Assembly: GCA_037576215.1 (NCBI GenBank)
Contig: JBANDB010000004.1
Coordinates: 6,572,001 to 6,636,000, forward strand
Direction: 5' to 3'
Length of the DNA: 64,000 nt
From: Armillaria gallica
Taxonomy: Eukaryota > Basidiomycota > Agaricomycetes > Agaricales > Physalacriaceae
How positions within the stretch are numbered: the first letter of the stretch is position 1; each line of letters opens with the position of its first letter. Shown piece after piece: positions 1 through 10,471 of the stretch. A program made the translations under genes and the position numbers. Below the pieces are notes generated by a model that had not been told where the DNA came from, did no database searches, and saw only the letters and a program-made list of their open reading frames with translations.

Positions 1-1080
1 TTTTAGGCTAATGTCACCATTTGTCACAATTGTATCACGTGATGGATCGTTCTGCGAGCTGGCCCTATCTTAGCTCTTATCCTGCTTACCTGGATGTGAC
101 ACTTTTTCTGACTGCTCACCGACAAGAAGGATATATTGCATTAGCATACAAAACCTGAAACGGTACAATCCAAGTCGACGCCTTACTCGGTGCGGGCCGG
201 TCTGAGAAGGCGCAGTCGTCCAAAAGCTGGTAAGACCTTGTGCACTCTGTAGCCATTCATCGCATGGAGAAAAATGCAACGCATGCTTTGACCTAGACGT
301 CTCAATCCTAATCACGGAGTTATCAATGCAAGTAAAGACAAACTCACGTCGCTACCGGGCCCAGTAATCTATTGACAGGAAGTCGGTCATCACGCCGTGC
401 CAGTGAGGCCTAGCAGCGAGAGTTGATTGTTCTAAGTACTAGTAGCCTCGCCACAAGTCAATATCAATCTCGCTCCAAATACTGCAAAATCTTCTGTAAA
501 CGCCTTTCCTGAGCGAAGCGTCGTCAGGTCTGATGGAAAAGACCATACTAGCGAACAAAACCGTGCCAAAGGAAATTATTCTCGCTTAGTATCAAATAAC
601 GGAGACCAAGGAGAAGGGAAGGGCGGGCCCTCCGACTTGGATGTATGCGCGTCTCCCCGAATTTACAGCCGGCTCTGAGGCCTGGATGAAGTTCGAGCTC
701 GGCATGGTGCAGGTCTCCTGCGCTTACACCAGTTAGTCCCGTTTTAGGGCCAAACACCTCTCCAGTCCTTCCCAGGGTCCCTGCAATATAAACAGAGAAT
801 GGCATCGAGAACTCGACCATTTGTTTTGGGGGCGGCAAAGGAGAGCGGGCAATGAGGAGAAGGGTCAGACGCGGTTTTTTGTGAGCATCACGTGGAAAGG
901 GAGCCGCTGAAAGCGTGGGCGGACGTCTTTCAATTTGCTTGGAAGACGTCACGCGTCATGCACCCCTAGTGTCTCTTCTCTCCTCGCTACCGGGACCTAA
1001 GCGGGCGCCTCATAGTCATAGACGCGAAAAGGGATCCGCACGGTCGGCTGAAATGGCGACACGGAGCAATAAAAATCATT
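1..1080. other. Intergenic, no gene seen
   Basis: Only short ORFs without family resemblance or coherent splicing are present. The one distinct element is a perfect 10-bp palindrome with a CACGTG core (ATCACGTGAT) at 34-43. It could be a bHLH-type site, but no gene start lies close enough to assign it. Confidence 0.5.
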
Positions 1081-1149
1081 GACAAAGACGCGGTGGTGAG
1101 GGATAGCTCAAAGTGTTCAAGCGGATGTCTAGGATATCTATTAGCATGC

Positions 1150-1190
1150 TCACACGAACGAAAATTGGGTTCGATTCCCAGTCAGAGCAC
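1150..1190 (+). repeat. Isolated tRNA-like 3' end (B box)
   Basis: A canonical Pol III B box, GGTTCGATTCC, sits at 1168-1178. It is flanked by a T-arm-like stem (TTGGG/CCCAG) and followed by an acceptor-like CAGAGCAC. No matching 5' acceptor strand or D arm is found upstream, so this is not a complete tRNA. It resembles the 3' half of the tRNA-like modules at 1.9-3.1 kb and 27-30.5 kb and of tRNA-Asp at 3713, and is probably a decayed relative. Confidence 0.5.
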
Positions 1191-1934
1191 TATGAGTGCA
1201 GTCACACGTATAGTTTTTCCCCTTGTTTATAGTATACAACTTACAAGAAATACTTTCTTCAGACCCTTATCCTCGATCCAGAGAGTAGTTTCTGCTTCCT
1301 TCTTGCACAGAGAACTAACCTGTCAGGCGATAGCAAGGTCCTACTGGCATGAAGGAAGGCAGATTTAAACTTGCAAGGGTCCAGTACGTTCCCGAATCTG
1401 TGTCGATTTAGGAATTCAGAAGGCAAGGTTTATTAATGTATTGGTAACGTACTCAAGGTACTAAACCTAGTCTGCCAGAACGTGGAAGCGCTAGGAAGGA
1501 AGTGACATCTTTTATCGCGGCCTTCTAGTTTCCTGTCTAGAGATTAGTATCAACGAGTACAAGGCCGATGGAGGGAAGATGACTCACTTCGGTAGCAGCA
1601 ACGATTCTGTGAGAACCGTGACTCCAGTTATTGTTCGACGTTCACTGGAGGCCTGACAATGGGGACAGGCGATGCTCTAGCACCTTCCTTTATACGCGCC
1701 GTCCGGACCCGAGATTCGCAAGATGATACAAAGCGCGCTGAGCATTCAAAGTGATAACATTAGTGCAGGTCGATGTGACTCCCCAATTAATATCAGGCGG
1801 TGTCTGATGGCAAGGATCAGCGATCGGAACAAAACACTATTCGGTTAGTTCTTCCCGGGAACTAGTTGCTCATCCAGGTCGCGATAATCAAATGCCTGCA
1901 GCAGACGTTCAATTTCCCATTTTACAAAATATAA

Positions 1935-2480
1935 CTAAGGGCGAGGGCGCTCCGAATTCTGGGGCACATGTTTGTGGGTCTCCTAGTCAGCATGTGCGCT
2001 GAGAGCTACATTTCGAATGATCTTGCGTGTGAGATGGACGAGCATAGCCGACATTGGGTCGCCTGCATGTTCATCGTCCTCGGCTGCGACCAACTGTGAG
2101 TGGTCACTTTATTCCAGAGCCAGGTCAAACGCACGCACCTCTCGACTCCTTGCACCTTGTTGTCATCTGTGCTCTAGTAGCACACAAGGTCTGTTTGATA
2201 CAGTAACGAGAGGGTTCGATTCCCATTCATCGAATCTGAGTTGAAAAACAAATTGTTTTGAGCTACATCACGAGAGGAGAACGCGTGCTTGGCCTGGACC
2301 TGAGAAACTACAAACCACAGCGTCATCGATGTATGGGTTCTCACAATCAGGTCTTCAGGTCTGTAGTAACATATGCTACGGCGCGTGTATCTGAGGGCAT
2401 CCTATTTGATCGAATTCCACCGAGCGAAGAACGATACACGCGCATGGGGATTCAGATATCTCCTTCACCTGGATGGCCCA
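1935..2480 (+). repeat. tRNA-like module 1 (copy A)
   Basis: The module begins with a GGGCGAGGGCGCTC..GGGGCACAT leader. It then has a CAGAGCCAGGTCAAACGCACGCACCTCTCG segment split over about 2117-2146, a tRNA-like head with an A-box-like GCTCTAGTAGCACACAAGG at about 2170-2188, and a B box GGTTCGATTCC at 2213-2223. The tail contains TTTTGAGCTACATCACGAG and GCGTGCTTGGCC. The head-to-B-box spacing is near that of a tRNA, but no full cloverleaf folds, so a SINE-like element is more likely than a tRNA gene. Confidence 0.6.
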
Positions 2481-2549
2481 CTACATACCCAAAGAGGCGG
2501 ATGTGCAAATATGCATGACGCTGAATGACGAGCTTGGCACACAGGGAAT

Positions 2550-3060
2550 CCGCGAGGGCGTTCCGGCACATTGGTGTTGGAGGCATACGCTGGAAAGTAC
2601 AATCGTTTGGTGTGTGAATGGATGCCGTGGACAAGGCCAACTAATAAGGCCTAGGCTGTTGCTATCATTCCAGAGCTTAGTCAAATGCACGCACCTTTAG
2701 AGTCTAGACTCCTTGTTTCTTTTCCTTCCTGCGCTCTGATGGCGCAGCGGTCCTAGATACGGGCGGGTTCGACTCCCACTCAGAACATTTGTCACTCATT
2801 CTCTTTTGGACTACAACACGAAGACTGGAGAGCGTGCGTTTGGCCAGAACCACGCGAAGAAGGGAGGATTGTGCGGAGCGTACAGTCTAGTACGTAGGTC
2901 CATATGATAAAAACGGACGGTCCGAAGTAACGAATCCCTGTGCGTGTACATCTGACGGTATCACAATCAGTCGAAGCCAACAAGCCGAAGAGTAATATAC
3001 TCACAAAGGGACACTACTTCTCCTTCATATCCCCTACCTTACCCACAGAGCAAAGTCTTG
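2550..3060 (+). repeat. tRNA-like module 2 (copy A)
   Basis: Same layout as module 1. A degenerate leader (GAGGGCGTTCCGGCACATTG) is followed by CCAGAGCTTAGTCAAATGCA. The tRNA-like head at 2731-2750 has an excellent A box (GATGGCGCAGCGG), and the B box GGTTCGACTCC is at 2766-2776. The two boxes are too close for a real anticodon arm. The tail repeats TTTTGGACTACAACACGAAG and GCGTGCGTTTGGCCAGAACC. This is the best-preserved pair of internal Pol III boxes in copy A. Confidence 0.65.
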
Positions 3061-3712
3061 GAAAAGAGAAGTAGCGGTCGAGGCTGCAAGGTAGAGCTTC
3101 TCGTCACTGAGATGATATAAACATCGTGCGTGGTGAGTACTAGTTCCCGCGTCGATAGAGTCAGACTTGAAATGCGAACTGGCGTGAGCCCCTGCCGCAA
3201 CCTGCTCTTTGCTCGAATCGATACCAGCCAACATGCATCGGGCTCTTGAGTTTATCGGCTTGAACGCATCATCTGTAGTCCAAGTCGGGCGTCCTTAGGC
3301 TGCCGCTTCCCTTGCCATCCTGCTATCACTATATTCCCTACTGGTGCACTGTGCGGGCCTCTTGTCTAGCGCTGTTGGTGGTTGCCTCGCGCAGGGAGCT
3401 ATACCGCGCTGAATATTGAATAGCGGAACGGTAGACGACGAGGTACAGGAGTTGGGACGTGTTGGCAAATGCTACAGCTGGTCTCCAGATCACAATGGTA
3501 CCGATTACTGAACAGATGCGTACCATTATGCCCAGATTCCAAGCACCCGAATGTCGGCCTGGCAGAATTCTGCTCTACAAGTGCCTTTTGGGTTCCATGT
3601 CCATGGATCTTCAGTTCATAAAAGTGTCCGGTGGTTTGGTTTGTGAAAGTAAAACGTCTGGCACTGTAATTTATTACTCATATGTATATGCTGCTCTCAC
3701 AACATAATCAGG

Positions 3713-3796
3713 TCTCTGATAGTATATCGGTTAGTACACGCGCCTGTCATTGTCCTGTGATCGCGCGAAAGCTGGGTTCGACTCCCAGTCAGAGAG
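3713..3796 (+). tRNA. tRNA-Asp(GTC) with 12-nt intron
   Basis: The acceptor stem TCTCTGA (3713-3719) pairs with TCAGAGA (3789-3795), and G73 is at 3796. The D arm is GTAT/GTAC. The anticodon stem is CGCGC/GCGCG, with loop CTGTCA-C interrupted after A37. The anticodon GTC is at 3746-3748 and the intron at 3750-3761 lies in the canonical position. The T arm is CTGGG-TTCGACT-CCCAG. A T-run at 3814-3817 can end Pol III transcription. The gene sits directly beside repeat copy A, whose tRNA-like heads share its acceptor and T-arm sequence. Confidence 0.9.
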
Positions 3797-4374
3797 TCTC
3801 CCCTATGTCAGCCTTTTGATTCTTTTGATTTTTGGTTATGACCAATCATCAATGATCATGACGGCGGCGTTGTCATTCATGATTCACAATTTTGGGGTGA
3901 CGATGTCGGCGTCTGGACTCTGGAATCTAGGCAGCGCAGAAACATAGGGCAATTACCATTTTTTACAAACCCGTCTCCAAGAAAGGTTTTGATACGGCGA
4001 TTACATTTTACACGGTTTCTCTATCAAAGGACTCGGAGTCGTAATTCATTCGAAAGTATTGGTATATCTATGCCTGTTCTTCGAATATACGTGTAGCTGT
4101 AGTGATTTACCCACCAGTCTTTGGGACATGAATACATGATAGCGGAACCTTCCAGTGCGAGAGACGGCTCGTCTTATTGTTCAAAAATCGGTAGCACGTC
4201 CCCATCTGGGTCGTATATGGTTTTCAAAGTAAATAATCACGAAGGACCTTCCTCGTAGCTACATTCACGTTTGTATTTGGCTAAGAGCCATTTGGAAGAT
4301 GGCGCTGATGAATAAATATCAAGTGAGTGCGTGGTAGGAATGAGCGAACGCTAAAGAACATCTCTGACTGAGAG
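3797..4374. other. Intergenic, no gene seen
   Basis: AT-rich spacer between tRNA-Asp and the 3' end of the secreted Cys-rich gene. It holds the Pol III T-runs at 3814-3817 and just after. No coherent gene is seen. Confidence 0.5.
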
Positions 4375-4987
4375 TCAGAGACAAAACATCGATGACCACG
4401 AAGCAGCTATCAGTATCCCCGCTAGAATAGCGCCTTCTTTGATTCCGCCAGTTGTCGCCGCATCGGCTTCCGCAGCGGCGACCTCGCATGCAGAGTACAC
4501 TGACGTGAGTATAAGATAGAAAACAAAGACGACACGGTCTGTTAGTACTTACGCTCATTCAGCTCCTCGAGCATGGCCTCCTCCTCCGCACCTGAAGCTG
4601 CACTCGTGAAGCAGGTAAGACAATTAGACACGCTCGCGTTGTAGTTGGTCGAGCAGAGGCAAGAGCCCATGCTATCTCCGCAGGCCTGCCCATTGAAGCC
4701 CCCCGTAAAGTTCAGACTCGGGAGAACGATTATGCGCAACTCACAACAATGGAAACTAGGTCTGTACAATCGGTCGAACAGATATCGGGAATGTAAGAGA
4801 TATTGATGGCGGAAGTGGCGTTGGTATCGCGATGGAGGAGAGGGAGCCAGGATGTTAATCCCTGGCCGAGGACTTCGAGGGGAACGGTCATCATTGTCTC
4901 GTTCGAAGGACAAGGGCGACGAAACGTACCTCCGTTGATGTTAACGAGTGACAAGCATAGGAGAAATAACGGTAAGGCGCTCAACAT
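4375..4987 (-). CDS. Small secreted Cys-rich protein, probably GPI-anchored
   Basis: A protein of about 180 residues built from three exons. The ATG at 4987 opens a classic signal peptide (MLSALPLFLLCLSLVNING). The middle carries a cysteine pattern with STDC, then CGDSMGSCLCS, then NCLTCF, plus N-glycosylation sequons such as NIS and NAS. The C terminus ends in a Gly/Ala/Ile hydrophobic tail (GAILAGILIAASWSS) suited to GPI attachment. Introns begin GTGAGTTGCG near 4735 and GTAAGTACTAAC near 4553. The Cys spacing recalls fungal CFEM-like surface proteins, but I cannot count a full eight-Cys CFEM, so the family is uncertain. A further intron in exon 1 cannot be excluded. The role is likely at the cell surface or wall. 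Confidence 0.65.
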
Positions 4988-6607
4988 CGTCGGCGGCAGG
5001 GGTAAAAAGCAGTGAGAGATTAAGTTGACGAATCGATGAGGAACCATCCTTTCAGTGTCATCAGAATTCCCGACTTCACGTATCCGCAGTCCCGGCCCAT
5101 CAACAAGCTGCGAAGCCGTGGGGTCGCGCCGTCGTGTTTGGCACTCTTCTTCTTTGTAGATGGTCTCGGTGATACCGTACGCAAGAAGCGTGTCGAATAC
5201 CGAGCACGTTCCGTGAGCGCCTATGGACTGAAGTTGGGATACCCGCGTCACGGATTGACCACGGACGTGCAGCGTCAGTCAGGCACTTGCGCAGTGGTTG
5301 GATGATCAATTCATAGACAGATCGGACGAAGAGCTAGAAATAGCTCGGGATGTTTTATGTATTACATCAGTGAATTTGTCGCTTTTAACGTGTGATCAAT
5401 GGCTATTGTACGGAACCGGCGTATGCAACACACCTTCGCCTGGAAAAGGGAGAGCGACCTTATGCACGTATTCCATGAGACCACGGCGAGTGTAAGGCTC
5501 GCTCATCTCCTTTCGCCGATCAACATCGACATCTTCTTGTGTACCTGACATGACATCGAACAAATGTCAGAGATATATATACACCCCTCAGGATATCTTT
5601 AGCATTGGGAATAATATCAAAGCAAGATCGCTGGGGCTTTCTTCCATCGCCAAAATACAAGGCAAAGGATGGCAAGTTTTCTACTGCCTACGAGACTCGA
5701 ATCAGTCGATCACTGGCAATACTGAACAGCGGATGAGATTGGAATGCAATACCGTGACCACTGACCACATGGGATCGACACAGACCTCAGTGTTATCGTC
5801 TTCACCAGAGTCTGTCATCTTGCTTGCACGGTACTCTTTGTCTCCTGGTGCAGCTTTGTCTTCTTCGGCTTCATCCTCTTCGTCTATTGCTGTCCAATGC
5901 GCCAATGCAATGCTTCGCGTAGAAGGAATTCGCGACATAGCTAATAACCTTACCAGTCTCTCCTCGACATCGTTCTGTGTTCTGTATCAGGGAGCGTACT
6001 GCAAATGGTGCATGCCACAGACATACCTGTCGAAGGTAGTCTGCACCCTGTAAATCCAGCAGAAGTAGCCAGCACTCGGTTCGCATTAGCGTATACAGAA
6101 TTGTTACTCACATTCCCAGTTCAGTCACCAAGACAATGCGATGAGTTCCGTCGGAAGTTCCCAATCCAGCATTGTGCTTTCAGTAGTTAGTCCTGAAAAA
6201 TCCTGAATTCGAGTATCCGTGATTCAGGTTCACGTAGGGTAGTGTTTTAGTAGCATAAGAATCTTGAGAATGCTACAGTCGTCGCAATTGGCCAATGACT
6301 CTCTTCCGAAATTCTCCTGTTGCATGCAATAAATCCTAAGGCTAAGCTTGGATTCCAACCGGGACATAAGTCACACCGGGAGTAATCTGTTCGTAGGCCA
6401 TCACCATTCTACACGCTTACGGTAATGTTGTACTTGAACCTCCTGCAAGTTAAGCACTAGGGCAAGACAACGCCAGCGAATAGTTCGAGTCTTAGTTGAC
6501 ACCCACAAATATGTTACACTCTTGTTTTCATTCTCTATCGAACAACACCCCCAAATAGTAACAGATCAGCAACAACACGAATACAGTCATCAAGGTTAAG
6601 TATCAGA
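4988..6607. other. Intergenic, no supported gene
   Basis: Several ORFs of 60-170 residues lie here on both strands, for example 5550-6053 plus. None shows a recognisable domain, a plausible splice pattern or a promoter. An acidic stretch on the minus strand near 5800-5900 (EEDEAEEDK) could be a remnant of a coding region but cannot be joined to anything. Confidence 0.4.
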
Positions 6608-8182
6608 TTATTTGAACTACGAACATTGACATCAGTATGCGACAGAAGACAAGGAAGAAAAGGACATACGTTCTTTCCATCGACCCACTTCTTGCCATCG
6701 AGCTCCAAATCCCAAGCGAGAGCACCTTCGAAAAAGGCTTTCTGCTTCTCGTCCTTCAAATCGATCTTCTCATACTTGTAGCTCTCCCAATCAGGAGCAA
6801 CGTTTACGACGGGGGCGACGTCCTGACCACGGAGAATGAGAACACCGCTGATGACACTGTCGTTGGTCTGGCCCAGAACACCGACGGAGCCGAAGAGGTA
6901 CTTCCGCGAAGCCTCTAGACGGTTGAAGAATCCGCCGATCTGGTTGGAAGACATGAAGGTCTGGGTGAGTTCATCGTTGTACTTGAAGTCAACACGGTAG
7001 ATAGAGAAGCCTTCGGCGTCGAAGCTGAAGAATAGCATGAGGGACTGGGAAATGAAGAGAAAAAGATGGTACATACTTCTGGTAGAACCACTCGATGGAT
7101 CCGCCAGCTCCACGGGTGTCCTTGTTGGAGTACGCCCGCTTCCAGTCCTCGAGGTTAAATGTCGACTTGGGGAGGTCGTCGAGGGGGTTCTTGACCTTGG
7201 GCTCGGGGGGAACGTCGGGCTCGTCAGCATCGTCATCCTCGACCTCCTTCTTCTTCGGCTTCTTCTCCTCGGCCTTCTTCTCCTTGGGGGGAGCAGGAGC
7301 CTTCTCCTTCTTTGGTGGGACGAACTGCACACCCTTCTCAGTGTAGTTGATGGGGCCGTAGATCTCCTTCAGCTGTGGTTGGTTGACGATGGTCTCGAGA
7401 TGACGGATAAGATGGGGGAGCTGAGCACGAACAGAGGCATCGATGCTGACGCTGGCACCGTATTGGATGAAGGCAGCGATGCTGAGGTCAGCAAGGGTGA
7501 TGCGCTCGCCGACGAAGAAAGTGTGCTTAGCAAGGTGAGCATCAAGAGTTTTGAGAGCACGGAGCTGTTTCTCTAGGAAGTAGGTGTGGGCAGGTTTGGA
7601 GTAGCCGGCAATTTTGCCGTTGCAGACATGGTTGGCGAGAACGGTATAAATGTCGACTTCGCTCTCAGCAAGGTGGATCCACTGGTCAACTTGAGCAGCT
7701 TCTTCTGGAGTCGAGCCGAGCAAGTTCGAGTTGGGAGCTTTTGAGGCGACTGGGAACCGAATTTATCAGTATCCATCGTAACGGAGAAGAAGAAGGAATC
7801 AGAGAATTAGAAATGCTGTCGACACGGATGTTAAGACAGGGATAACTGAATGAATGAATCTCATCCTAGGAAAACGAAAATGAATCACAAAATTTCGCAA
7901 TTACGCACCGTATCGAGCAATCGCAGACCACTCAAAGAGCAAGAAATCACCATCCTCCCATGCTGGGATCTTTCCGTGGGGGAATTTTCCCAAGAATGGA
8001 GGCTTCAGATTGTCATCATAGTGTGTATAGGCATCCGGGAGCTTAAAGGGAACTCCTCCAATAACAGCTGCAGCCCGGATCTGTAGGACATCTTTAGATA
8101 TCGATATCAATCAGAGCCACACTGTACGTACCGGCTTGCCCTTTGGCTGAACGGGAATCGTCCACAGAGTAGGCGTCGACAT
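6608..8182 (-). CDS. Translation elongation factor eEF1B, gamma subunit
   Basis: Gamma subunit of the eEF1B exchange complex, which recharges eEF1A with GTP in the cytosol. The start is ATG at 8182 (MSTPTLWTIPVQPKGKP). An N-terminal GST-like region follows (KIPAWEDGDFLLFEWSAIARY, then the GST-C helices with LADLSIAAFIQYGA). Next comes the usual Lys/Glu/Pro-rich linker (PPKEKKAEEKKPKKKE), then the conserved EF1G domain (DDLPKSTFNLEDWKRAYSN, FDAEGFSIYRVDFKYNDE, ASRKYLFGSVGVLG). The last intron joins DGKN to FK and a TAA at 6608-6610. There are at least five exons, and the length (about 420 residues) is normal for the family. An antisense ORF of 179 residues across the linker is a composition artefact. 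Confidence 0.95.
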
Positions 8183-9059
8183 CTTTTAGTACGGGAAAAG
8201 GAAATCTGAAGGTCGTGAAGAAGGGCGGTGGTGGGGGAAAGAGATCAAGAACGAAAATTTTGTGATTCAGAAAGGTACGCCATCACGTGCTTACTTTAGG
8301 GCCGGTCAGCCGAAATCGATATCGATTCACGTCTTCTTTGCGTCTTTTCGTCAACCGATTATCCACACGCGACTAGGGCTTAGGGCATTGCGTGAGCCAC
8401 ACCCTGAAGGGAGAGTGTGAATATCTGTTTCGTTATTTTCTCTCTGAGGTTACTGTTAAACACGTAGCAATAAGTATAGGGTAAGTATAATTCAAGTTTT
8501 ACGGTGTGTCTGTTTATTTTTTTCCTTCCTGAATTCCGGCGCCTTTCTTACCGACTGCAGAGGAACCGTGACCACTAGATGACCGGGAACTGGAACTGGT
8601 TCCTACATCTCATGGATTATGGTCAACGATGTTATCTGGGAATGTAACGCCTTCCGAGCGGCTCAAAAAAAAACGCCTCGCGATGCGACTGTAGCGTTTT
8701 GAAATGACACCAACTGTTATTTTGAAGCGCGAAATATATTTTGGAAATTTTGACGAGCGTTTCACTTCAAGACGCAGAATTCCTGGGGCCAGTCCGAGTT
8801 CTCGAACGACTTGCAGAGTATCGTTGAGTGCTACTACTGATAACACTGTGACACTGCAAGGAAAGTTCTTGTCGTGCGGTCAAACATTGAATCAATGTTT
8901 TCTCCTTTGTCCGCAAACCCTTTCCTCGAAGTACGTCCTAGATTGTTTTGGTGGCCATTCAATTGATCATAGTGTCATTAATCCTGGTCAGCCACCGAAA
9001 GAAAGGGTGGCAGCGATTGTTTGTGTCCGCGATGTGCCAACGGTGACTCTCCCGCTCGT
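8183..9059. other. Intergenic, divergent promoter region
   Basis: Region between the eEF1B-gamma start and the small plus-strand gene. It contains a CACGTG at about 8285 followed by TTAGGGCCGGTCAGCCGAAAT, a stretch also approximated at 30521-30550. A 182-residue ORF (8704-9252) spans part of it but has no domain and is cut by the better-supported gene at 9099. Confidence 0.4.
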
Positions 9060-9065
9060 TATAAA
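9060..9065 (+). promoter_or_regulatory. TATA box of the small gene
   Basis: TATAAA followed by GGG, 34 bp upstream of the ATG at 9099. This is the expected place for a fungal TATA element and supports transcription of the short downstream gene. Confidence 0.5.
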
Positions 9066-9098
9066 GGGATCTCTTGATTCTTCACCATCTACGTTTCG

Positions 9099-9453
9099 AT
9101 GGACGCCTACTATACGCCTACCGACTTGGGCGAAATGTGAGTATGGTCGTCGACGGATTCACTTATCATTTCTAACCATCCCACCTACTCAGTGTAATCC
9201 TTGGAATGGCTCTCGATGGTATCTGCCTTCCTTCACCCGAAGGGAAGTATGAAGATAGTTACGAAGATGCTATGACTGATATCAGGTCGATTTCTTCATA
9301 TTCCCAGTTTTACTATTTTGTATCCTGATATATGTCCTCAGGGCTTTTTATGAGGAATGCGCCCCTCCGGTGTCATTGACGTTCGAAGACTGGCAGTATC
9401 TGCAATCCATATGCCACTTTGATCTTGGGTTTGGCGCGGACGTACCGATCTAA
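9099..9453 (+). CDS. Small three-exon protein, unknown family
   Basis: Not recognised. Three exons (9099-9136, 9193-9295, 9342-9453) join in frame across introns with good ends (GTGAGT..CTCAG and GTCGAT..CTCAG). They give about 83 residues starting MDAYYTPTDLGEIVILGM and ending LGFGADVPI before TAA. The product is acidic and aromatic, with KYEDSYEDAMTD and FEDWQYLQSICHF, and has no signal peptide or membrane segment. A TATA box lies 34 bp upstream of the ATG. Both introns preserve the frame and remove stops, which argues for a real gene, but a chance arrangement cannot be excluded. Confidence 0.5.
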
Positions 9454-9828
9454 GCGACGAAATGACGCCACTCCTTGCACCTGTTAACAAATGCTGACGT
9501 AGGCTGGAGGATACCCCCGATTCATCTACACCAATACCCCCTCAGACAACGTTCGGTTCTTCCATGATAAAGATATCTACGAGTTGTTTTGATCGAACAT
9601 GCATTACATATTGAAATTGCTCATTAATTTATTACCAATCTTCTTGTACGGCGCTTGCAGATCAGGTATTGAAACAACAATGCTGTAGAGAGCGAAGTGG
9701 AACCCAGTGTTAACTTCAGGTCCACGCCCACGAGCAAAGTGGCCGTTCTTAGTAAAGTTGTTTGTTATACATGAGCGAATCGATTCCGTCCTCCATTTGA
9801 GAATACTCATATTGATGACAACTAGTAT
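9454..9828. other. Intergenic, nothing distinct
   Basis: Short spacer between the small gene and tRNA-Ser. No supported feature. Confidence 0.5.
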
Positions 9829-9919
9829 GGCACTATAGCCAAGTGGTTAAGGCGATAGATTCGAATTGCAATTCATCTATTACTCTCTGAGTGCGTAGGT
9901 TCAAATCCTGCTGGTGTCG
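9829..9919 (+). tRNA. tRNA-Ser(CGA) with short intron
   Basis: The acceptor stem GGCACTA (9829-9835) pairs with TGGTGTC (9912-9918), with some G-U pairs, and G73 is at 9919. The D arm is GCC/GGC. The anticodon stem is ATAGA/TCTAT with loop TTCGAA, anticodon CGA at 9862-9864, and an intron of about 9 nt at 9866-9874 after position 37. The long variable arm ACTC-TCT-GAGT is typical of tRNA-Ser. The T arm is GTAGG-TTCAAAT-CCTGC. Confidence 0.9.
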
Positions 9920-9939
9920 CATAAAAGGGTTTCCCTTTC

Positions 9940-9944
9940 TTTTT
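9940..9944 (+). terminator. Pol III T-run after tRNA-Ser
   Basis: TTTTT about 20 nt downstream of the tRNA-Ser 3' end, the normal RNA polymerase III termination signal. Confidence 0.6.
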
Positions 9945-10471
9945 CTGTAGGTTTTTGGAAGAAAAAAAAAGTAGTTTTTATTTCAAAATTCAGTCTAATA
10001 GGGTTCACGAAACCTCCAGGGGGGTAAGTAACCGTTTTGTTACCGACCCCTCCGCAGGGGGGTGGTTTTACTACGCTAAGTTACTCTTACTTACCTTATG
10101 ACGTGCATTCTCACATGATTGACACGCCGCAATTGCCGAATTTTTCCAAATCCTTTGTCTTCGTGTTCTTATACATTTCTTGCTGCATGCAGGGTAATTC
10201 AGTTGCAAAGACCCCTCATACTACTTTATAATTTGCCCATTCGGGTTCAAGTTCGTGGGTCGTACTCCTCATCAGTGGATGGCTCTTTTGTTATAGCTCT
10301 GGGACATCGAATTAAGTGAGTACTCATCAACCTATTTTCGACACCGTATAGTGTAGGCGATATTCTTCTAAAGTACGGAATGGCTTCTCATGTATTGCTA
10401 AAGTATAGAATAATTATCTCGTTAAATTACATTACGACTAACATGGCAGCGCTCACAAGTCTATGCAATGA
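9945..10471. other. Intergenic with a GC-rich hairpin
   Basis: An imperfect inverted repeat at about 10019-10051 pairs GGGGGT..GTAAC with GTTAC..ACCCC around a CGTTTT loop. It is followed by a second G-run (GCAGGGGGG). Otherwise no gene is seen. The TF gene ends at 10472 on the opposite strand. Confidence 0.45.

Larger units (their letters stand above)
1540..3500 (+). repeat. Interspersed repeat, copy A
   Basis: About 2 kb that matches, in the same order and orientation, the stretch at about 28.35-30.17 kb. Matching landmarks are a GGGAAGATGACTCAC segment (1575 versus 28360), a TCTGATGGCAAGGATCAGC segment (1804 versus 28591), two tRNA-like modules, an AGAGCAAA..CGGCTGCAAGG segment (3045 versus 29715) and a TACCAGCCAACAT..GCTCTTGAGTTT segment (3220 versus 29970). 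The copies have diverged by substitutions and small indels, and neither has a long coding frame. This looks like a non-autonomous, non-coding repeat rather than a gene. Confidence 0.7.

Noticed and set aside
1081..1190. Possible complete tRNA gene ending CAGAGCAC
   Set aside because: Only the T arm and 3' acceptor strand are convincing; no matching 5' acceptor strand or anticodon arm could be placed.
7037..7576. 179-residue plus-strand ORF opposite eEF1B-gamma
   Set aside because: It is a Leu-rich mirror of the Lys/Glu/Pro linker of the true gene, with no domain, splicing or promoter of its own.
8704..9252. 182-residue plus-strand ORF
   Set aside because: No domain, random composition, and it overlaps the better-supported spliced gene at 9099 in another frame.
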